A DNA stretch of 64,000 nt from Porphyromonas asaccharolytica DSM 20707 (GCF_000212375.1 NC_015501.1:1364001-1428000), one strand, 5' to 3'; positions 9,859-18,940 are shown, counted from the first letter of the stretch. A program made the numbers and translations. Notes: generated by a model not told the origin, from the sequence alone.

Positions 9859-9885
9859 TTATCTAGAGATGCGGTTCATAGCCTA

Positions 9886-9893
9886 CAAATATA
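9886..9893 (-). promoter_or_regulatory. Candidate -7 box for uvrA
   Basis: TATATTTG on the minus strand matches TAnnTTTG and lies 28 bp upstream of the uvrA start codon. No TTG occurs at the expected 19-nt spacing. Confidence 0.35.
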
Positions 9894-9927
9894 GTGCTTT
9901 TCTACGACAAGGAGGTGGTTAGCTATT

Positions 9928-9954
9928 GGCTGTTGGCTGTTGGCTGTTAGCGGC
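9928..9954. repeat. GGCTGTT heptamer repeat
   Basis: Three head-to-tail copies of GGCTGTT end in AGC. A near-identical two-copy version (GGCTGTTGGCTGTTAGC) occurs at 29,926-29,943, also just upstream of a minus-strand gene. Confidence 0.55.
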
Positions 9955-9980
9955 TCTGATCATCAGAGACGATAAAACAG

Positions 9981-10020
9981 AATAGCCACGAAGGATGTCG
10001 GTATCTCCTTCGTGGCTATT
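9981..10020 (-). terminator. Rho-independent-like terminator of ispF
   Basis: A perfect 15-bp inverted repeat, AATAGCCACGAAGGA and its complement, flanks a 10-nt loop, followed on the minus strand by CTGTTTTATC. It begins 23 bp after the ispF stop and ends the long minus-strand run. Confidence 0.75.
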
Positions 10021-10043
10021 GGGGTTCTAATATGGCGTGGGGA

Positions 10044-10520
10044 TCAGCGAGTAAGCAGTACGACAGCTTGCGCTGCGATACCCTCGCTATTGCCTAGCGG
10101 TCCGAGATGCTCATGGGTCGTCGCCTTGACATTGACGCAAGGAGTGTCGAGTAGCTCCTCAAGGCGCGCTATCATCTGCGGTATATGACCTGATAGCTTA
10201 GGTTGCTGAGCGATGATGGTGAGGTCGGCATTGACCACTTGATAGCCCGCCTCGCGAACCATCTGCATGACGGTGGCGAGGAGCTGAGTGCTGTCGGCTC
10301 CTCGGTACTGCTCATCGGTGTCGGGGAAGTGGTAGCCGATGTCTCGCTGACCGATAGCCCCGAGGAGAGCATCCATCAAGGCGTGCAGTGCTACGTCTGC
10401 ATCGGAGTGACCGAGGAGTCCTAGCGGGCTGGGGATGCGTATGCCACAGAGGACGAGCGGTCGGTCTGGTGTGGTACGATGGATGTCGTAACCAGAGCCT
10501 ATGCGATAGCTGCAGGTCAT
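10044..10520 (-). CDS. ispF: 2-C-methyl-D-erythritol 2,4-cyclodiphosphate synthase
   Basis: The product is 158 aa, the normal size. It converts CDP-ME-2-phosphate to ME-cyclodiphosphate with loss of CMP in the non-mevalonate isoprenoid pathway. The zinc ligands are visible as D12-x-H14 in GYDIHR and H46 in HSDADVALH. The GQRDIGYHFPDTD stretch and the C-terminal THEHLGPLG motif are also intact. It is the last gene of the run, 12 bp after porV, and is followed by a strong terminator hairpin. IspH, acting two steps later in the same pathway, is encoded 3.9 kb upstream in the same run. Confidence 0.96.
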   Translation of the reverse strand: MTCSYRIGSGYDIHRTTPDRPLVLCGIRIPSPLGLLGHSDADVALHALMDALLGAIGQRDIGYHFPDTDEQYRGADSTQLLATVMQMVREAGYQVVNADLTIIAQQPKLSGHIPQMIARLEELLDTPCVNVKATTHEHLGPLGNSEGIAAQAVVLLTR

Positions 10521-10532
10521 GCTTGCGATGGG

Positions 10533-11714
10533 TTACTTGAGTAGTTCACGAATGCCGTCAAAGTCGAAGGCGATGGTGAAGCGGAGCGTCTGGTCGAGCG
10601 GGTTGCTTTGGACGGTCGAGACGAGGTAAGAGGCGTCGATACTGAAGACGTTCATCTTGAAGCCCGCACCAGCGGTGAAGTACTGCAGATTACCTTTGTC
10701 AGGGTGTAAGTAGTGGTAACCCGCACGTAGGAAGAAGCGGTTGTTGTAGCTGTACTCAGCACCGAGTCGGAGGGAGACCTCTTGTAGCTCCTCCTTGAAG
10801 CCGCCAGGAGCATCGGCCCACGAGGTGAAGATACCTGCGATGGAGGAGGTGTTGAGATACTTCTCACGAGCAGCATCGTACGCCTCGGGGTTAGCTTGAT
10901 CCTTTACCGGAGGGGTTGGGACGAGTAGCTTGCTCGCCTCCACATTGAAGGCTAGTGCATTGTACTCATCAAAGGGGTAGAGGAGTCCTGTACCGAGCGA
11001 TAGATTGGTCGGGATAAACATACTGGTGCCGCCGTTGTCGTAAGAGATCTTGGTACCGATGTTCTTAATGTTGAAGCCGAAGGTCCACAAGCTCTCGGCA
11101 GAGCCTAGGTCAAAGTAACGATTGTAGAAACCCGCGATGTCTGCTGCAAAGGCATTGCCTGCGCTCTTCTCACCCGTTGCAAGGTTGTTGTCAGCACGTA
11201 TGTAGCGCAGAGCGACCGCCATCGAGTAACTGTCAGAGAGCTGTAGACCATAGCCAAAGTCTACGGCAAACTCATTGGGGTGCGCTTCACCGAGAGACTC
11301 GGACATAGGTCCAAACTGCTCGATAGCACCAAAAGAGAAGTAGCGTACCGAGGCACTCAGCGCTTGGTTACTCTCACGACCTATCTTATAGTAGCCGACT
11401 AGCTCCATGAGCTTGATATCCTTGACCAGCTTAGCGAGCCAAGGTGTGTAGGACATACTGATCCCCGCCTTGCTACTGAGGAAAGCGTACTTAGCAGGGT
11501 TGAAGTACTGAGACTGTACGTCAGGTGTGGTCGAGACACCCATATCGGCTAGACCTGCAGCACGGGCACTCGGGTTGATATTGAGTGAGGGTACTGAGGT
11601 GAGGACTGGATTGAAGCGTCTGTCTTGGCTCACTTCTTGAGCTGTGAGGTGAGAGCTTAGCGCCCCCAAGGCTAGGAGTAGGAGGGTAGTTATGCGTAGA
11701 TTGCGAAGTTTCAT
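10533..11714 (-). CDS. porV: Type IX secretion outer-membrane protein PorV
   Basis: The product is 393 aa with a Sec signal peptide cleaved after TAQ at about residue 25. The mature start carries the PorV/PorQ-family signature (PSLNINPSARAAGLADMGVS), followed by alternating amphipathic strands typical of a FadL-like beta barrel and a C-terminal aromatic/Phe-rich strand. PorV (LptO) is the T9SS shuttle that carries CTD cargo proteins to the attachment complex on the cell surface. A second T9SS gene, porQ, lies in the same run, and a probable CTD cargo is encoded at 57,442-60,003. Confidence 0.9.
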   Translation of the reverse strand: MKLRNLRITTLLLLALGALSSHLTAQEVSQDRRFNPVLTSVPSLNINPSARAAGLADMGVSTTPDVQSQYFNPAKYAFLSSKAGISMSYTPWLAKLVKDIKLMELVGYYKIGRESNQALSASVRYFSFGAIEQFGPMSESLGEAHPNEFAVDFGYGLQLSDSYSMAVALRYIRADNNLATGEKSAGNAFAADIAGFYNRYFDLGSAESLWTFGFNIKNIGTKISYDNGGTSMFIPTNLSLGTGLLYPFDEYNALAFNVEASKLLVPTPPVKDQANPEAYDAAREKYLNTSSIAGIFTSWADAPGGFKEELQEVSLRLGAEYSYNNRFFLRAGYHYLHPDKGNLQYFTAGAGFKMNVFSIDASYLVSTVQSNPLDQTLRFTIAFDFDGIRELLK

Positions 11715-11774
11715 AGAGTCTATTGATTTACTGAACTAACGGCGGAGGAAGGCTGTTTATTGTATTACTTGTTG

Positions 11775-13328
11775 TTAGACCGATACGATGCCCCAGGAGG
11801 AGCGGTCGAGGTTGCGGTAGTTGATCGCCTCGCTGATATGCTTGAGCGATATTTGCTCAGAGCCGTCGAGGTCGGCAATGGTGCGGGCCACCTTGAGGAT
11901 GCGATCGTAGGCTCTCGCAGAGAGGTCGCGCTGTATCATCGCCTGACGCAGTATCTTCATAGCGTCGCCCTCGACGTAGGCGAACTGTTTCATCAAGCGT
12001 GGGGTCATCTGTGCATTGCAATGGATGCCCGGGTAGGGAGCGAAGCGTCGGAGCTGTATCTCTCGAGCCTTGATGACCCGCTCTCGGATCGCAGCACTGC
12101 TCTCAGAGGGGCGACGGTCTGAGAGAGCGTCAAAGTCTACGGGACGGGTCTCGATCTGTATGTCTATGCGGTCTAGAAGAGGACCAGAGAGCTTTTGCAA
12201 ATACTTAGCGGGTGCACCAGGAGGACAGGTACACTCACGGTTGGGGTCGTTGTAGTAGCCACAAGGACAGGGGTTCATCGCCGCCACCAGCATGAAGGAG
12301 GCGGGATAGCTAAAGGTCGCCTTGGCACGAGAGATGGTGATGGTGCGGTCTTCAAGCGGCTGACGTAGCAGCTCGAGGGCTACACGATTGAACTCGGCCA
12401 GTTCGTCGAGGAAGAGGACCCCGTTGTGTGCCAAGCTCACCTCGCCTGGACGTGGGGTCGTACCGCCTCCAACAAGCGCTACATTGGAGATGGTGTGGTG
12501 CGGCGAACGGAAGGGGCGACTCTTCATCAGGGATACACCTCCCTTGAGAGCGCCCGCTACGGAGTATATCTTGGTCGTCTCGAGTGCTTCGTGGAGGGTG
12601 AGCGGCGGTAGGATCGTGGGGAGACGCTTGGCGACCATTGACTTACCCGATCCAGGCGAGCCGATCATGATGATGTTGTGCCCTCCTGCAGCTGCGACCT
12701 CCATGGCTCGAACGAGGGCGGGCTGCCCCTTGACCTCGCTGAAGTCTACCGAAGAGACGCACTGCTGCTGGGCAAACTCCTCGCGGGTGTTGACTACCGT
12801 CGGTTCTAGCTTAGCTCTCCCTGCGAGGAAGTCTATCACCTCTCTGAGCGACTCGACACCGTACACCTCTAGGTCGTTGACGACAGCCGCTTCGCGAGCG
12901 TTTTCTTTGGGCACGATGACTCCTTTGAACTTCTGCTCTCGCGCCATAATAGCCATCGGGAGTATTCCTTTGACAGGCTGTAGGGTGCCATCGAGAGATA
13001 GTTCGCCAGCCATCACAAAGTTTGCCAGAGGCTCATCGGGGATGATCTCATTAGCAGCAAGGAGTGCCACAGCGATGGGGAGGTCAAAGACTGTCCCCTC
13101 CTTGCGCACATCGCCTGGACTTAGGTTGATGACCGTGTTGTGGCTCTTGGGATGTGCATTGCTGGAATCGCAGGCAGTGTAGACACGCGAGAGCGACTCC
13201 CGTACGGCGGCATCGGGCAGTCCTACCATGCTGATGTTAAACCCCTTGGAGACACTGAGCTCGACAGTGACGAGGAGCGCATCGAGGCTGACGAGGGCTG
13301 AGGAATAGGTCTTGACGAGCTTACTCAT
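11775..13328 (-). CDS. YifB-family Mg-chelatase-like AAA+ ATPase
   Basis: The product is 517 aa, standard for the YifB/ComM family. Domains in order are an N-terminal Lon-protease-like ChlI domain (about 20-145), an AAA+ module with Walker A GSPGSGKS at 223-230 and Walker B GVLFLDELAEF near 300, and a C-terminal Mg-chelatase subunit domain (about 400-500). The Cys cluster NPCPCGYYNDP is typical. In other bacteria ComM is a hexameric helicase that helps integrate transforming DNA; whether this homologue does so is unknown. The start overlaps the preceding lipoprotein gene by 8 nt, so the two are cotranscribed. Confidence 0.92.
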   Translation of the reverse strand: MSKLVKTYSSALVSLDALLVTVELSVSKGFNISMVGLPDAAVRESLSRVYTACDSSNAHPKSHNTVINLSPGDVRKEGTVFDLPIAVALLAANEIIPDEPLANFVMAGELSLDGTLQPVKGILPMAIMAREQKFKGVIVPKENAREAAVVNDLEVYGVESLREVIDFLAGRAKLEPTVVNTREEFAQQQCVSSVDFSEVKGQPALVRAMEVAAAGGHNIIMIGSPGSGKSMVAKRLPTILPPLTLHEALETTKIYSVAGALKGGVSLMKSRPFRSPHHTISNVALVGGGTTPRPGEVSLAHNGVLFLDELAEFNRVALELLRQPLEDRTITISRAKATFSYPASFMLVAAMNPCPCGYYNDPNRECTCPPGAPAKYLQKLSGPLLDRIDIQIETRPVDFDALSDRRPSESSAAIRERVIKAREIQLRRFAPYPGIHCNAQMTPRLMKQFAYVEGDAMKILRQAMIQRDLSARAYDRILKVARTIADLDGSEQISLKHISEAINYRNLDRSSWGIVSV

Positions 13329-14361
13329 TGTACTGAAAATAAGAGATGGAGTCTACAACCAGCGTGTGGTTACTGTCGGTACGGTAGTGCATCACGCCAG
13401 CCTGTCTGTCTGGAGCTAAAGCTCTGTAGAGTTGCACACGGAGAGGCTCAGGCGCATCAATGATATAGTTGTAAGCGCCAAGGCGATTGGCTATTTGAGC
13501 TAGCGAGTCTACGCTCCCTAGGGGCAGCAGAAGTGTGATCGACTGCTGGGAGCCTTGCGGTACGCGCACTTTTCGCCACTCGATATCTGCGCCAAAGAGT
13601 ATGCGCCCCTGTGGATAGCTGGTGGCTTGCCATGTGATCGTGTCCTGCTTGTTGATAGCGCGTAGCGTGGGGTACTCCTTTTGTGCAGCGGACGAGGAGG
13701 TAACGACAAACTGATAGATCTCAGGCGTGAAAAGCCCTGAGTCTATGGTGCCATCCGTGAGTGCCTGACGAAACTGCGACATGCCGTCCTCATAAAGCGA
13801 CATGATCTCTAGCGCCCAGTCCATCTGTCCCGCATAGCGTGTCTGCTCCTTCTTTTTGAGGTTTGACGCAAAGGCGATGAATTGCTGCATCACCAACTTT
13901 GCTTCTTTATTGGCATTGTCGAAGTCGTTGTCAGCGACCGCTTTGTCATAAGAGCGTAGGAGCGGTGCAGCTTCCTTTAGAAAGTCCTTGTAGCCGGTCC
14001 TCTTAGCTTCATCAAGGTCGTAGCAGTTGTGCGGTGAAGCGACCTCTAGGTGAAAGCGTACCTTGCTCCGGCTATGCAAGTCTAGCGGATAGTATTGCTC
14101 GAAGGAGCCCACAACGAGGTACGCCTCATAGATAGAGTCCCGGTCGAAGGTGTAGGAAAAAGCTTCCCCGACCTTGGTAAAGGTGAGTGTGTCAATCTGT
14201 GCTCCGCCACTCTGTAGCGTGTAGAGAAGCGCTGTGTAACCCGTGTTGTCCGCCTTGCCGCTGTCGATCTCAATCTTCACCTGACCACCACAAGATACGA
14301 GTAGGAGCAGGCAGGTGAGGGTCGGCAATAGTATGCTAAAGGTGTGGAGCAGTCGTCTCAT
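13321..14361 (-). CDS. Lipoprotein, DUF4369-like
   Basis: The product is 346 aa. A lipobox (LLLLVSC, Cys24) follows a hydrophobic N-terminus, so the protein is probably anchored by lipid on a membrane facing the periplasm or outside. Residues ~30-120 have the beta-strand pattern of the DUF4369 domain found before thioredoxin-like modules in Bacteroidota. The C-terminal part (about 225-320) could be a thioredoxin-like remnant, but no CxxC is present. It overlaps yifB by 8 nt and follows ispH by 12 bp. Function unknown. Confidence 0.65.
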   Translation of the reverse strand: MRRLLHTFSILLPTLTCLLLLVSCGGQVKIEIDSGKADNTGYTALLYTLQSGGAQIDTLTFTKVGEAFSYTFDRDSIYEAYLVVGSFEQYYPLDLHSRSKVRFHLEVASPHNCYDLDEAKRTGYKDFLKEAAPLLRSYDKAVADNDFDNANKEAKLVMQQFIAFASNLKKKEQTRYAGQMDWALEIMSLYEDGMSQFRQALTDGTIDSGLFTPEIYQFVVTSSSAAQKEYPTLRAINKQDTITWQATSYPQGRILFGADIEWRKVRVPQGSQQSITLLLPLGSVDSLAQIANRLGAYNYIIDAPEPLRVQLYRALAPDRQAGVMHYRTDSNHTLVVDSISYFQYNE

Positions 14362-14373
14362 AGGGTGTGTATT

Positions 14374-15294
14374 TTAGTTAGACTGATTAGCATCTTGTCT
14401 TTGTCGCATCCAGCGCTCGATGATCTCAGCGATCTCTTGCAGTTGCTCTCGCGAGGTACTGGTGGCTCCGCACACGCCGACAGACTCCTCGTGTGAGGGA
14501 ACTAAGTCGTAGGTCAGTTCGGAGGGATAGGTTATAAAGGTCGTATTAGGATTGACCTCGAGGCAGTTCTGATAGAGGACACGCCCGTTGGAGCTCTTCT
14601 GATCGGAAACGAAAAAGATGCGATCGTGGCTCTTGGCAAAGGCTCGGATATTGGGAATGCGACGCGCTACCTGCTGGCAGATGGTGTTGTGATAAATGAG
14701 CGTTGCCGTGCCACTCAGACGGCTCTTGATGAGCGAAAGCATCTCCTCGAGCTGATCCTCCTGCATGGTAGTTTGCGAAAAGAGTTCGACAGCGTGTGAG
14801 AAGTCAATCAAGTCTAAGTCCTTAGGCTCTCGCACTACAATCGCTTTCCCATCGGTCTGCCCGACCAACCCATTGACCTCCGCATGACCAGGCTTGCCGA
14901 AGATGACAATCTGCGTATCATCCTTTAAGTGCTGGAGGTACGCTTGTCTCACCTTCTGCTGTAGTCTCAGCACGACAGGGCAAGTTGCATCGACCACCTC
15001 TATGCCATGCTCTGCGGCGTAAGTATAAGAGGAGGGCGGCTCGCCGTGAGCTCGGTATAGTACCCGGGCATTGCTCAGACGGCTAAACTGCTCGTGATCT
15101 ATCGTATGCATGCCGAGAGACTCCAAGCGATCCACTTGAGCACGATTGTGAACGATGTCTCCTAGACAGTAGAGAGGCTCGCCTTGCTCCTGACGCAAGA
15201 TCTCCTCCGCACGAGAGACCGCCTTGATGACCCCAAAGCAAAAGCCCGACTCGGGGTCTATCTCGACACGACCTATCTGATTATTTGCTTTCAC
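14374..15294 (-). CDS. ispH: 4-hydroxy-3-methylbut-2-enyl diphosphate reductase
   Basis: The product is 306 aa. This Fe-S enzyme makes IPP and DMAPP in the last step of the non-mevalonate pathway. The three cluster cysteines are C19 (GFCFGV), C105 (ATCPVV) and C206 (NTICQQV). The usual GGxxSSN segment reads SDQKSSNG and the usual AGAST reads CGATST, variants that I recall as normal in Bacteroidota. The start is GTG. It lies 6 bp after cmk. Confidence 0.94.
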   Translation of the reverse strand: MKANNQIGRVEIDPESGFCFGVIKAVSRAEEILRQEQGEPLYCLGDIVHNRAQVDRLESLGMHTIDHEQFSRLSNARVLYRAHGEPPSSYTYAAEHGIEVVDATCPVVLRLQQKVRQAYLQHLKDDTQIVIFGKPGHAEVNGLVGQTDGKAIVVREPKDLDLIDFSHAVELFSQTTMQEDQLEEMLSLIKSRLSGTATLIYHNTICQQVARRIPNIRAFAKSHDRIFFVSDQKSSNGRVLYQNCLEVNPNTTFITYPSELTYDLVPSHEESVGVCGATSTSREQLQEIAEIIERWMRQRQDANQSN

Positions 15295-15300
15295 ACTTAT

Positions 15301-15987
15301 CTATTTCTGCTCTCTCTGTCGTGCTAGAGCTAGAGCCATTGCAGCCTGCTCATCTATAGAGAGTACACTATTATCTATAACGACTGCATCCTCAGCTTGG
15401 CGGAGCGGATTGATCGCTCTGTGTGAGTCTCGGTAGTCGCGATCCTTTAGGTCAGCCGATACCATATCGATCGTTGTCGTCTGATCGCCTTTGCCACGTA
15501 GCTCATCGTATCGTCTCTGTGCACGCACCTCTGGGGTTGCTGTGAGAAAGATTTTGAGCTCAGCCTCTGGAAAGACAACCGTCCCAATATCCCGACCATC
15601 CATCACGATACCGCCTGCCTCGCCCAGACGACGCTGCTGAGCCACAAGCATCGTACGTACGAAGTCATAGCTCGCTACGACACTAGCCGGACGAGATACC
15701 TCTAGCGTGCGGATCTCAGACTCCACGTCTTCACCATTGAGGAGCGTGTGTCCCGTCTTAGGATCGAAGGTTACCTGCACCCCCTCCAGTTCCTCACGTA
15801 GCTTATCTAGGTCAAACTGATCGCCATCCCATAGTCCACGGCGCATCGCAAAGAGAGCCACGGCACGGTACATCGCACCACTATCCACGTATGTATAGCC
15901 CAAATCCTTGGCGAGCGCACGTGCTAGCGTACTCTTGCCACAGGCACTATAACCATCTATCGCTATCTGTATCTTTTTAGTAGACAT
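15301..15987 (-). CDS. cmk: (d)CMP kinase
   Basis: The enzyme phosphorylates CMP and dCMP with ATP. From the chosen ATG the product is 228 aa. The P-loop GYSACGKS is at residues 12-19, followed by YVDSGAMYRA. MDGRDIGTVVFP and a lid with paired Arg residues follow as in the family. Alternative starts exist at 15,996 (ATG) and 16,002 (TTG). I prefer 15,987 because MSTKKIQIAIDG matches the family's length. The start overlaps the porQ stop by 11 nt, indicating coupling. Confidence 0.93.
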   Translation of the reverse strand: MSTKKIQIAIDGYSACGKSTLARALAKDLGYTYVDSGAMYRAVALFAMRRGLWDGDQFDLDKLREELEGVQVTFDPKTGHTLLNGEDVESEIRTLEVSRPASVVASYDFVRTMLVAQQRRLGEAGGIVMDGRDIGTVVFPEAELKIFLTATPEVRAQRRYDELRGKGDQTTTIDMVSADLKDRDYRDSHRAINPLRQAEDAVVIDNSVLSIDEQAAMALALARQREQK

Positions 15988-16978
15988 ACTTGTCATTGCC
16001 AAAGGTTGTGGAGAATGAAAACATCAGCCCCAACATCTGTGGATTATAATAAGTCGCGCCAAGTGCTAGGCGGTAGTGCCTCTGGTTAAAACCCACGCCA
16101 GCGGACAGACCACTTAGGCTCTTGGCGCCTCGCTCTGAGAGGTCTACCGCTTGCTTCGCATTGTACCCGATGCCTACCCAAAACTGCTCAGACGGCACAA
16201 ACTCCACGCCACCAGCAAAGTGACTCGCTATACGTATGCCCGTCGACCGCCCCGCACCCCACGTCTGTATATTATAAGGAGTCAGCCCCTGTATCGTGAG
16301 GTGAAAGCGTATCGGAGCATGTGCCAGCCGCTGTGACATGCCGAGACGTACGTCCCACTGCGGCATACGACGGGAGAGTCCGTAGCTCTTGAGCATGCCG
16401 CCCACATTGGAGATCGTCATCCCTAGCGAGGTGCCCCAGTCGGAGCGGTAGTAGCTCAGCCCTGCGTCGGCTACGAGGGCAAAGGCTGAGTAATGCTCAA
16501 TCTGTCCGTAGAGCATCTTAAGAGCCAATCCACCACGCAGTCTGTCGGTCAAGTCGTAGCTGTACAGCCCCGAGAGCGCCATCTCCATCGCCTGAAAAGG
16601 AGCTGTCGCTACCCCCTGCGTATCGTATCCCTGCATCTTACCGTAGTAGGTGCTCCGCAGAGCGACCGCCCAAGCGCCACGCTCACCGACAGGTAGTCCG
16701 TAGAGCGCATTGGCACTGTGCGTGCCACGCATGTAGTTGAAGTAGGAGAGAAACATTCGTCCCGCCACCTCATGCCCGTAGAGTGCGGGGTTGTCTAGAG
16801 CTAACCCTGGGTTCGCATCTATATAGGAGATCACCTTGCCGCCCATAGCGAGCGACTGTGCCGAGGGGGGCTGTAGTAGGAAGCCAAAAGTATGAGCCTC
16901 CTGTCCCCGTACAATAGTATAGGGGAGGAGGCCGAAAAGTAATAGGAGTATTGGACTCCAGTGAGATGCTCGAGGCAT
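15977..16978 (-). CDS. porQ: Type IX secretion outer-membrane protein PorQ
   Basis: The product is 333 aa with a signal peptide (hydrophobic LLLLFGLLPYTIV, cleavage near GQ at ~26). The mature N-terminus LLQPPSAQSLAMGGK, the DNPALYG motif and the regular beta-strand pattern ending in FSFSTTFG are those of the PorQ family of T9SS outer-membrane proteins. PorQ works with PorU, PorV and PorZ in cargo attachment. The arrangement porQ-cmk-ispH matches what I remember of the Porphyromonas gingivalis locus, supporting the assignment. Confidence 0.88.
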   Translation of the reverse strand: MPRASHWSPILLLLFGLLPYTIVRGQEAHTFGFLLQPPSAQSLAMGGKVISYIDANPGLALDNPALYGHEVAGRMFLSYFNYMRGTHSANALYGLPVGERGAWAVALRSTYYGKMQGYDTQGVATAPFQAMEMALSGLYSYDLTDRLRGGLALKMLYGQIEHYSAFALVADAGLSYYRSDWGTSLGMTISNVGGMLKSYGLSRRMPQWDVRLGMSQRLAHAPIRFHLTIQGLTPYNIQTWGAGRSTGIRIASHFAGGVEFVPSEQFWVGIGYNAKQAVDLSERGAKSLSGLSAGVGFNQRHYRLALGATYYNPQMLGLMFSFSTTFGNDKYVY

Positions 16979-16997
16979 AGATCTGCAGTAGGGGCTA

Positions 16998-17723
16998 TCA
17001 GTCGTTACGTCCGAAGAACCTCAAGAGGTATAGGAATAGGTTGATAAAGTCTAGATAGAGCGACAGTGCGCTAATCACCGCCAATCGTCCCACCTGCGTA
17101 TCGTCATAGAGGTCGCTCTCAGTAGCTAGACGCTTCACCCGCTGCACATCATAAGCGGTCAAAGCGGTAAAGAGTACCACTCCGATGAGGCTAATGATCC
17201 AGTCCAGACCGCTCGAGCGAAGGAATATGTTAACCAGCGAAGCGATGATGAGACCTATCAGCGCCATCAGTAAGATAGAGCCCATCTTAGATAGATCCCG
17301 CTTGGTGGTAGCACCCACAAGCGCCATCACGCCAAACATACCAGTGGTTATGAAGAAGGTCTTCGCAATAGACCCGAGACTATACGCCAGGAAGATGAAA
17401 GAGAGCGTTGCACCGTTGAGTGCCGAGTAGACAATCAGCATAATGGTAGCAGTCGTCACGCTCATCTTGTTGATGCGAGCCGAGAGGACGAAGACCAGTA
17501 CTAGCTCAGCGATGATGAGTAGCCACATAGCTCCCGATGAAGCTATTTGGTAGAAGAGTCCTGAGTTTACGACTCCCATAGCGGTCAGCGCTGTGATCAG
17601 CAGACACATAGCCATCCAGCCGAAGGTCTTGCGCATCACCTTGCCAACCATAGGAGTGACCATATAGGTTTGCCCTTGTGGTGTCGTATAGTCAGAGGGA
17701 TTGTAGGGAGGGGGTGTTGTCAT
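16998..17723 (-). CDS. Bax inhibitor-1/YccA family membrane protein
   Basis: The product is 241 aa with seven hydrophobic segments starting near residue 32 and a short basic end (FGRND). The order and the polar residues in the last segments (LTAYDVQ near residue 188 and LDFINLFLYLLR near the end) fit the UPF0005/Bax-inhibitor-1 family of inner-membrane proteins, some of which leak calcium in a pH-dependent way. It lies between DUF2807 (64 bp upstream) and porQ (19 bp downstream). Confidence 0.88.
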   Translation of the reverse strand: MTTPPPYNPSDYTTPQGQTYMVTPMVGKVMRKTFGWMAMCLLITALTAMGVVNSGLFYQIASSGAMWLLIIAELVLVFVLSARINKMSVTTATIMLIVYSALNGATLSFIFLAYSLGSIAKTFFITTGMFGVMALVGATTKRDLSKMGSILLMALIGLIIASLVNIFLRSSGLDWIISLIGVVLFTALTAYDVQRVKRLATESDLYDDTQVGRLAVISALSLYLDFINLFLYLLRFFGRND

Positions 17724-17787
17724 AAGATTGTGATATCAAAGTGTTATACTGTTTCGTCAGTATCAGATAGGATAGCGAGAGAGAAGT

Positions 17788-18723
17788 TTAACGCTTCCCA
17801 TCTAGTGTCTCCAGTGTTGCCGAGTCTAGGACCTCCGCTTTCACTATGCGTTTGGGCTGCTGGATGAGTCCTAGCTTGGAGTCGTTGCAGAGTGTATAGG
17901 AGAGTCGATCAGTCACTTGTAGGTAGCACTCAGCGCTGTCAGAGAGCAGTGCGTTAGCCGCCTCGACAGTCAGTGTGTCAGCCCGCACCACAGAGCGATC
18001 GGAGGCTGTCAGGGTGAGTTCCTTGGTCTGTCCGAGGAGTGTAGCACTTCCTGAGCCAGTCGCTGTGATATGAGCCTGACCCTCAGATTGTAGCACCGCA
18101 CGTACCTCCGGAGAGCCACTATAGCTTATGAAGGATTGGTCACACGAGAGGTAAAGATCTGCCTTTGCATTGCCACGCAGCTGTACCTCTGCATAGTGCG
18201 CATCGATGGTCAAACCCTCTACCTGCCCACCAATCTGTAGCAGGTCAAAGGGCGTATCGAGCTTGTTGCATCCCGTCGCTACCACCTTGGCATCCCCGAC
18301 CACGCGCAGCTGGTTGATCGAGGGTAATGTGAGCTCGGCAAAGACCTCTCCGGGTACCCAACGATTGCGATAGGGTAGACGTCTGATGGATAGCGTCTTG
18401 TCCGCTATGCGTACCTTCACACGACGTCGTAGCGCATTGGGATAGGAGACTCTGAGCGAGGCGTGTGATACGGTGTCAAACTTGATCTGTAGTTGAACGC
18501 CCGTCCCCACCTCTAACGTGTCAAAGGTCCTAGTAGCGTAGCTATAACTCTTGCTACGCTTATGACGCTGCCAGTAAACGAGAGCCAGGGCGGTCACAGC
18601 CACGCCTGAGGCGAGGGTGCCACCAGCGACAGCTCCTTGTCGCCATCTGCGCAGACGCTCGGGAATCGGTATGTCTGAGAGCTTAGGGGTGAACTGAGAG
18701 AGGGATATATTGCGTTTTTTCAT
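17788..18723 (-). CDS. DUF2807 (GIN-domain) protein, putative adhesin
   Basis: The product is 311 aa from the MKKRN start; an in-frame ATG at 18,768 would add 15 residues. A single membrane segment (GGTLASGVAVTALALVYW) lies near residues 34-55, with no signal-peptidase site, so it is probably anchored with the C-terminus outside the cytoplasm. Residues ~70-290 show the repeated short beta strands of the DUF2807 beta-helix domain, found in putative auto-transporter or adhesin proteins of Bacteroidota. Its promoter and a 22-bp-period array lie directly upstream. Function unproven. Confidence 0.75.
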   Translation of the reverse strand: MKKRNISLSQFTPKLSDIPIPERLRRWRQGAVAGGTLASGVAVTALALVYWQRHKRSKSYSYATRTFDTLEVGTGVQLQIKFDTVSHASLRVSYPNALRRRVKVRIADKTLSIRRLPYRNRWVPGEVFAELTLPSINQLRVVGDAKVVATGCNKLDTPFDLLQIGGQVEGLTIDAHYAEVQLRGNAKADLYLSCDQSFISYSGSPEVRAVLQSEGQAHITATGSGSATLLGQTKELTLTASDRSVVRADTLTVEAANALLSDSAECYLQVTDRLSYTLCNDSKLGLIQQPKRIVKAEVLDSATLETLDGKR

Positions 18724-18813
18724 AGAGATGCTGGATGTTTGTAGGTGTTGGTTTGCCAGTATTGCCATGAGGATGACTCCACATCAAGATACGAAGCTCC
18801 TCATTTGTAGCTA

Positions 18814-18843
18814 CGAAGATACAAAAAAGAGTAGAGACGCCAA
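18814..18843 (-). promoter_or_regulatory. Promoter of the DUF2807 gene
   Basis: The minus strand shows TTG (18,843-18,841), exactly 19 nt, then TATCTTCG (18,821-18,814), one mismatch from TAnnTTTG. Expected start of transcription is near 18,807. The 22-bp array begins only 3 bp beyond the -33 element. Confidence 0.55.
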
Positions 18844-18845
18844 CA

Positions 18846-18940
18846 GTTCCCTCCTCATGAAACTGGAGTTCCCTCCCCATGAAACTGTAGTTTCTCCCAT
18901 ATGGAGCTGTAGTTTCTCCCGTATGAAACTGGAGTGCCAA
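18846..18940. repeat. 22-bp-period array, ATGAAACT theme (array 2)
   Basis: Units begin at 18,846, 18,868, 18,890, 18,912 and (partial) 18,934, each exactly 22 bp apart. Units read GTTCCCTCC or GTTTCTCCC, then a CATATG-like centre, then GAAACTG(G/T)A or GAGCTGTA. The word ATGAAACT is the reverse complement of AGTTTCAT found in arrays 3 and 4. Confidence 0.85.

Noticed and set aside
12388-13182. 264-codon plus-strand frame opposite yifB
   Set aside because: A shadow of the yifB coding strand; Ser/Arg-rich composition without motifs.
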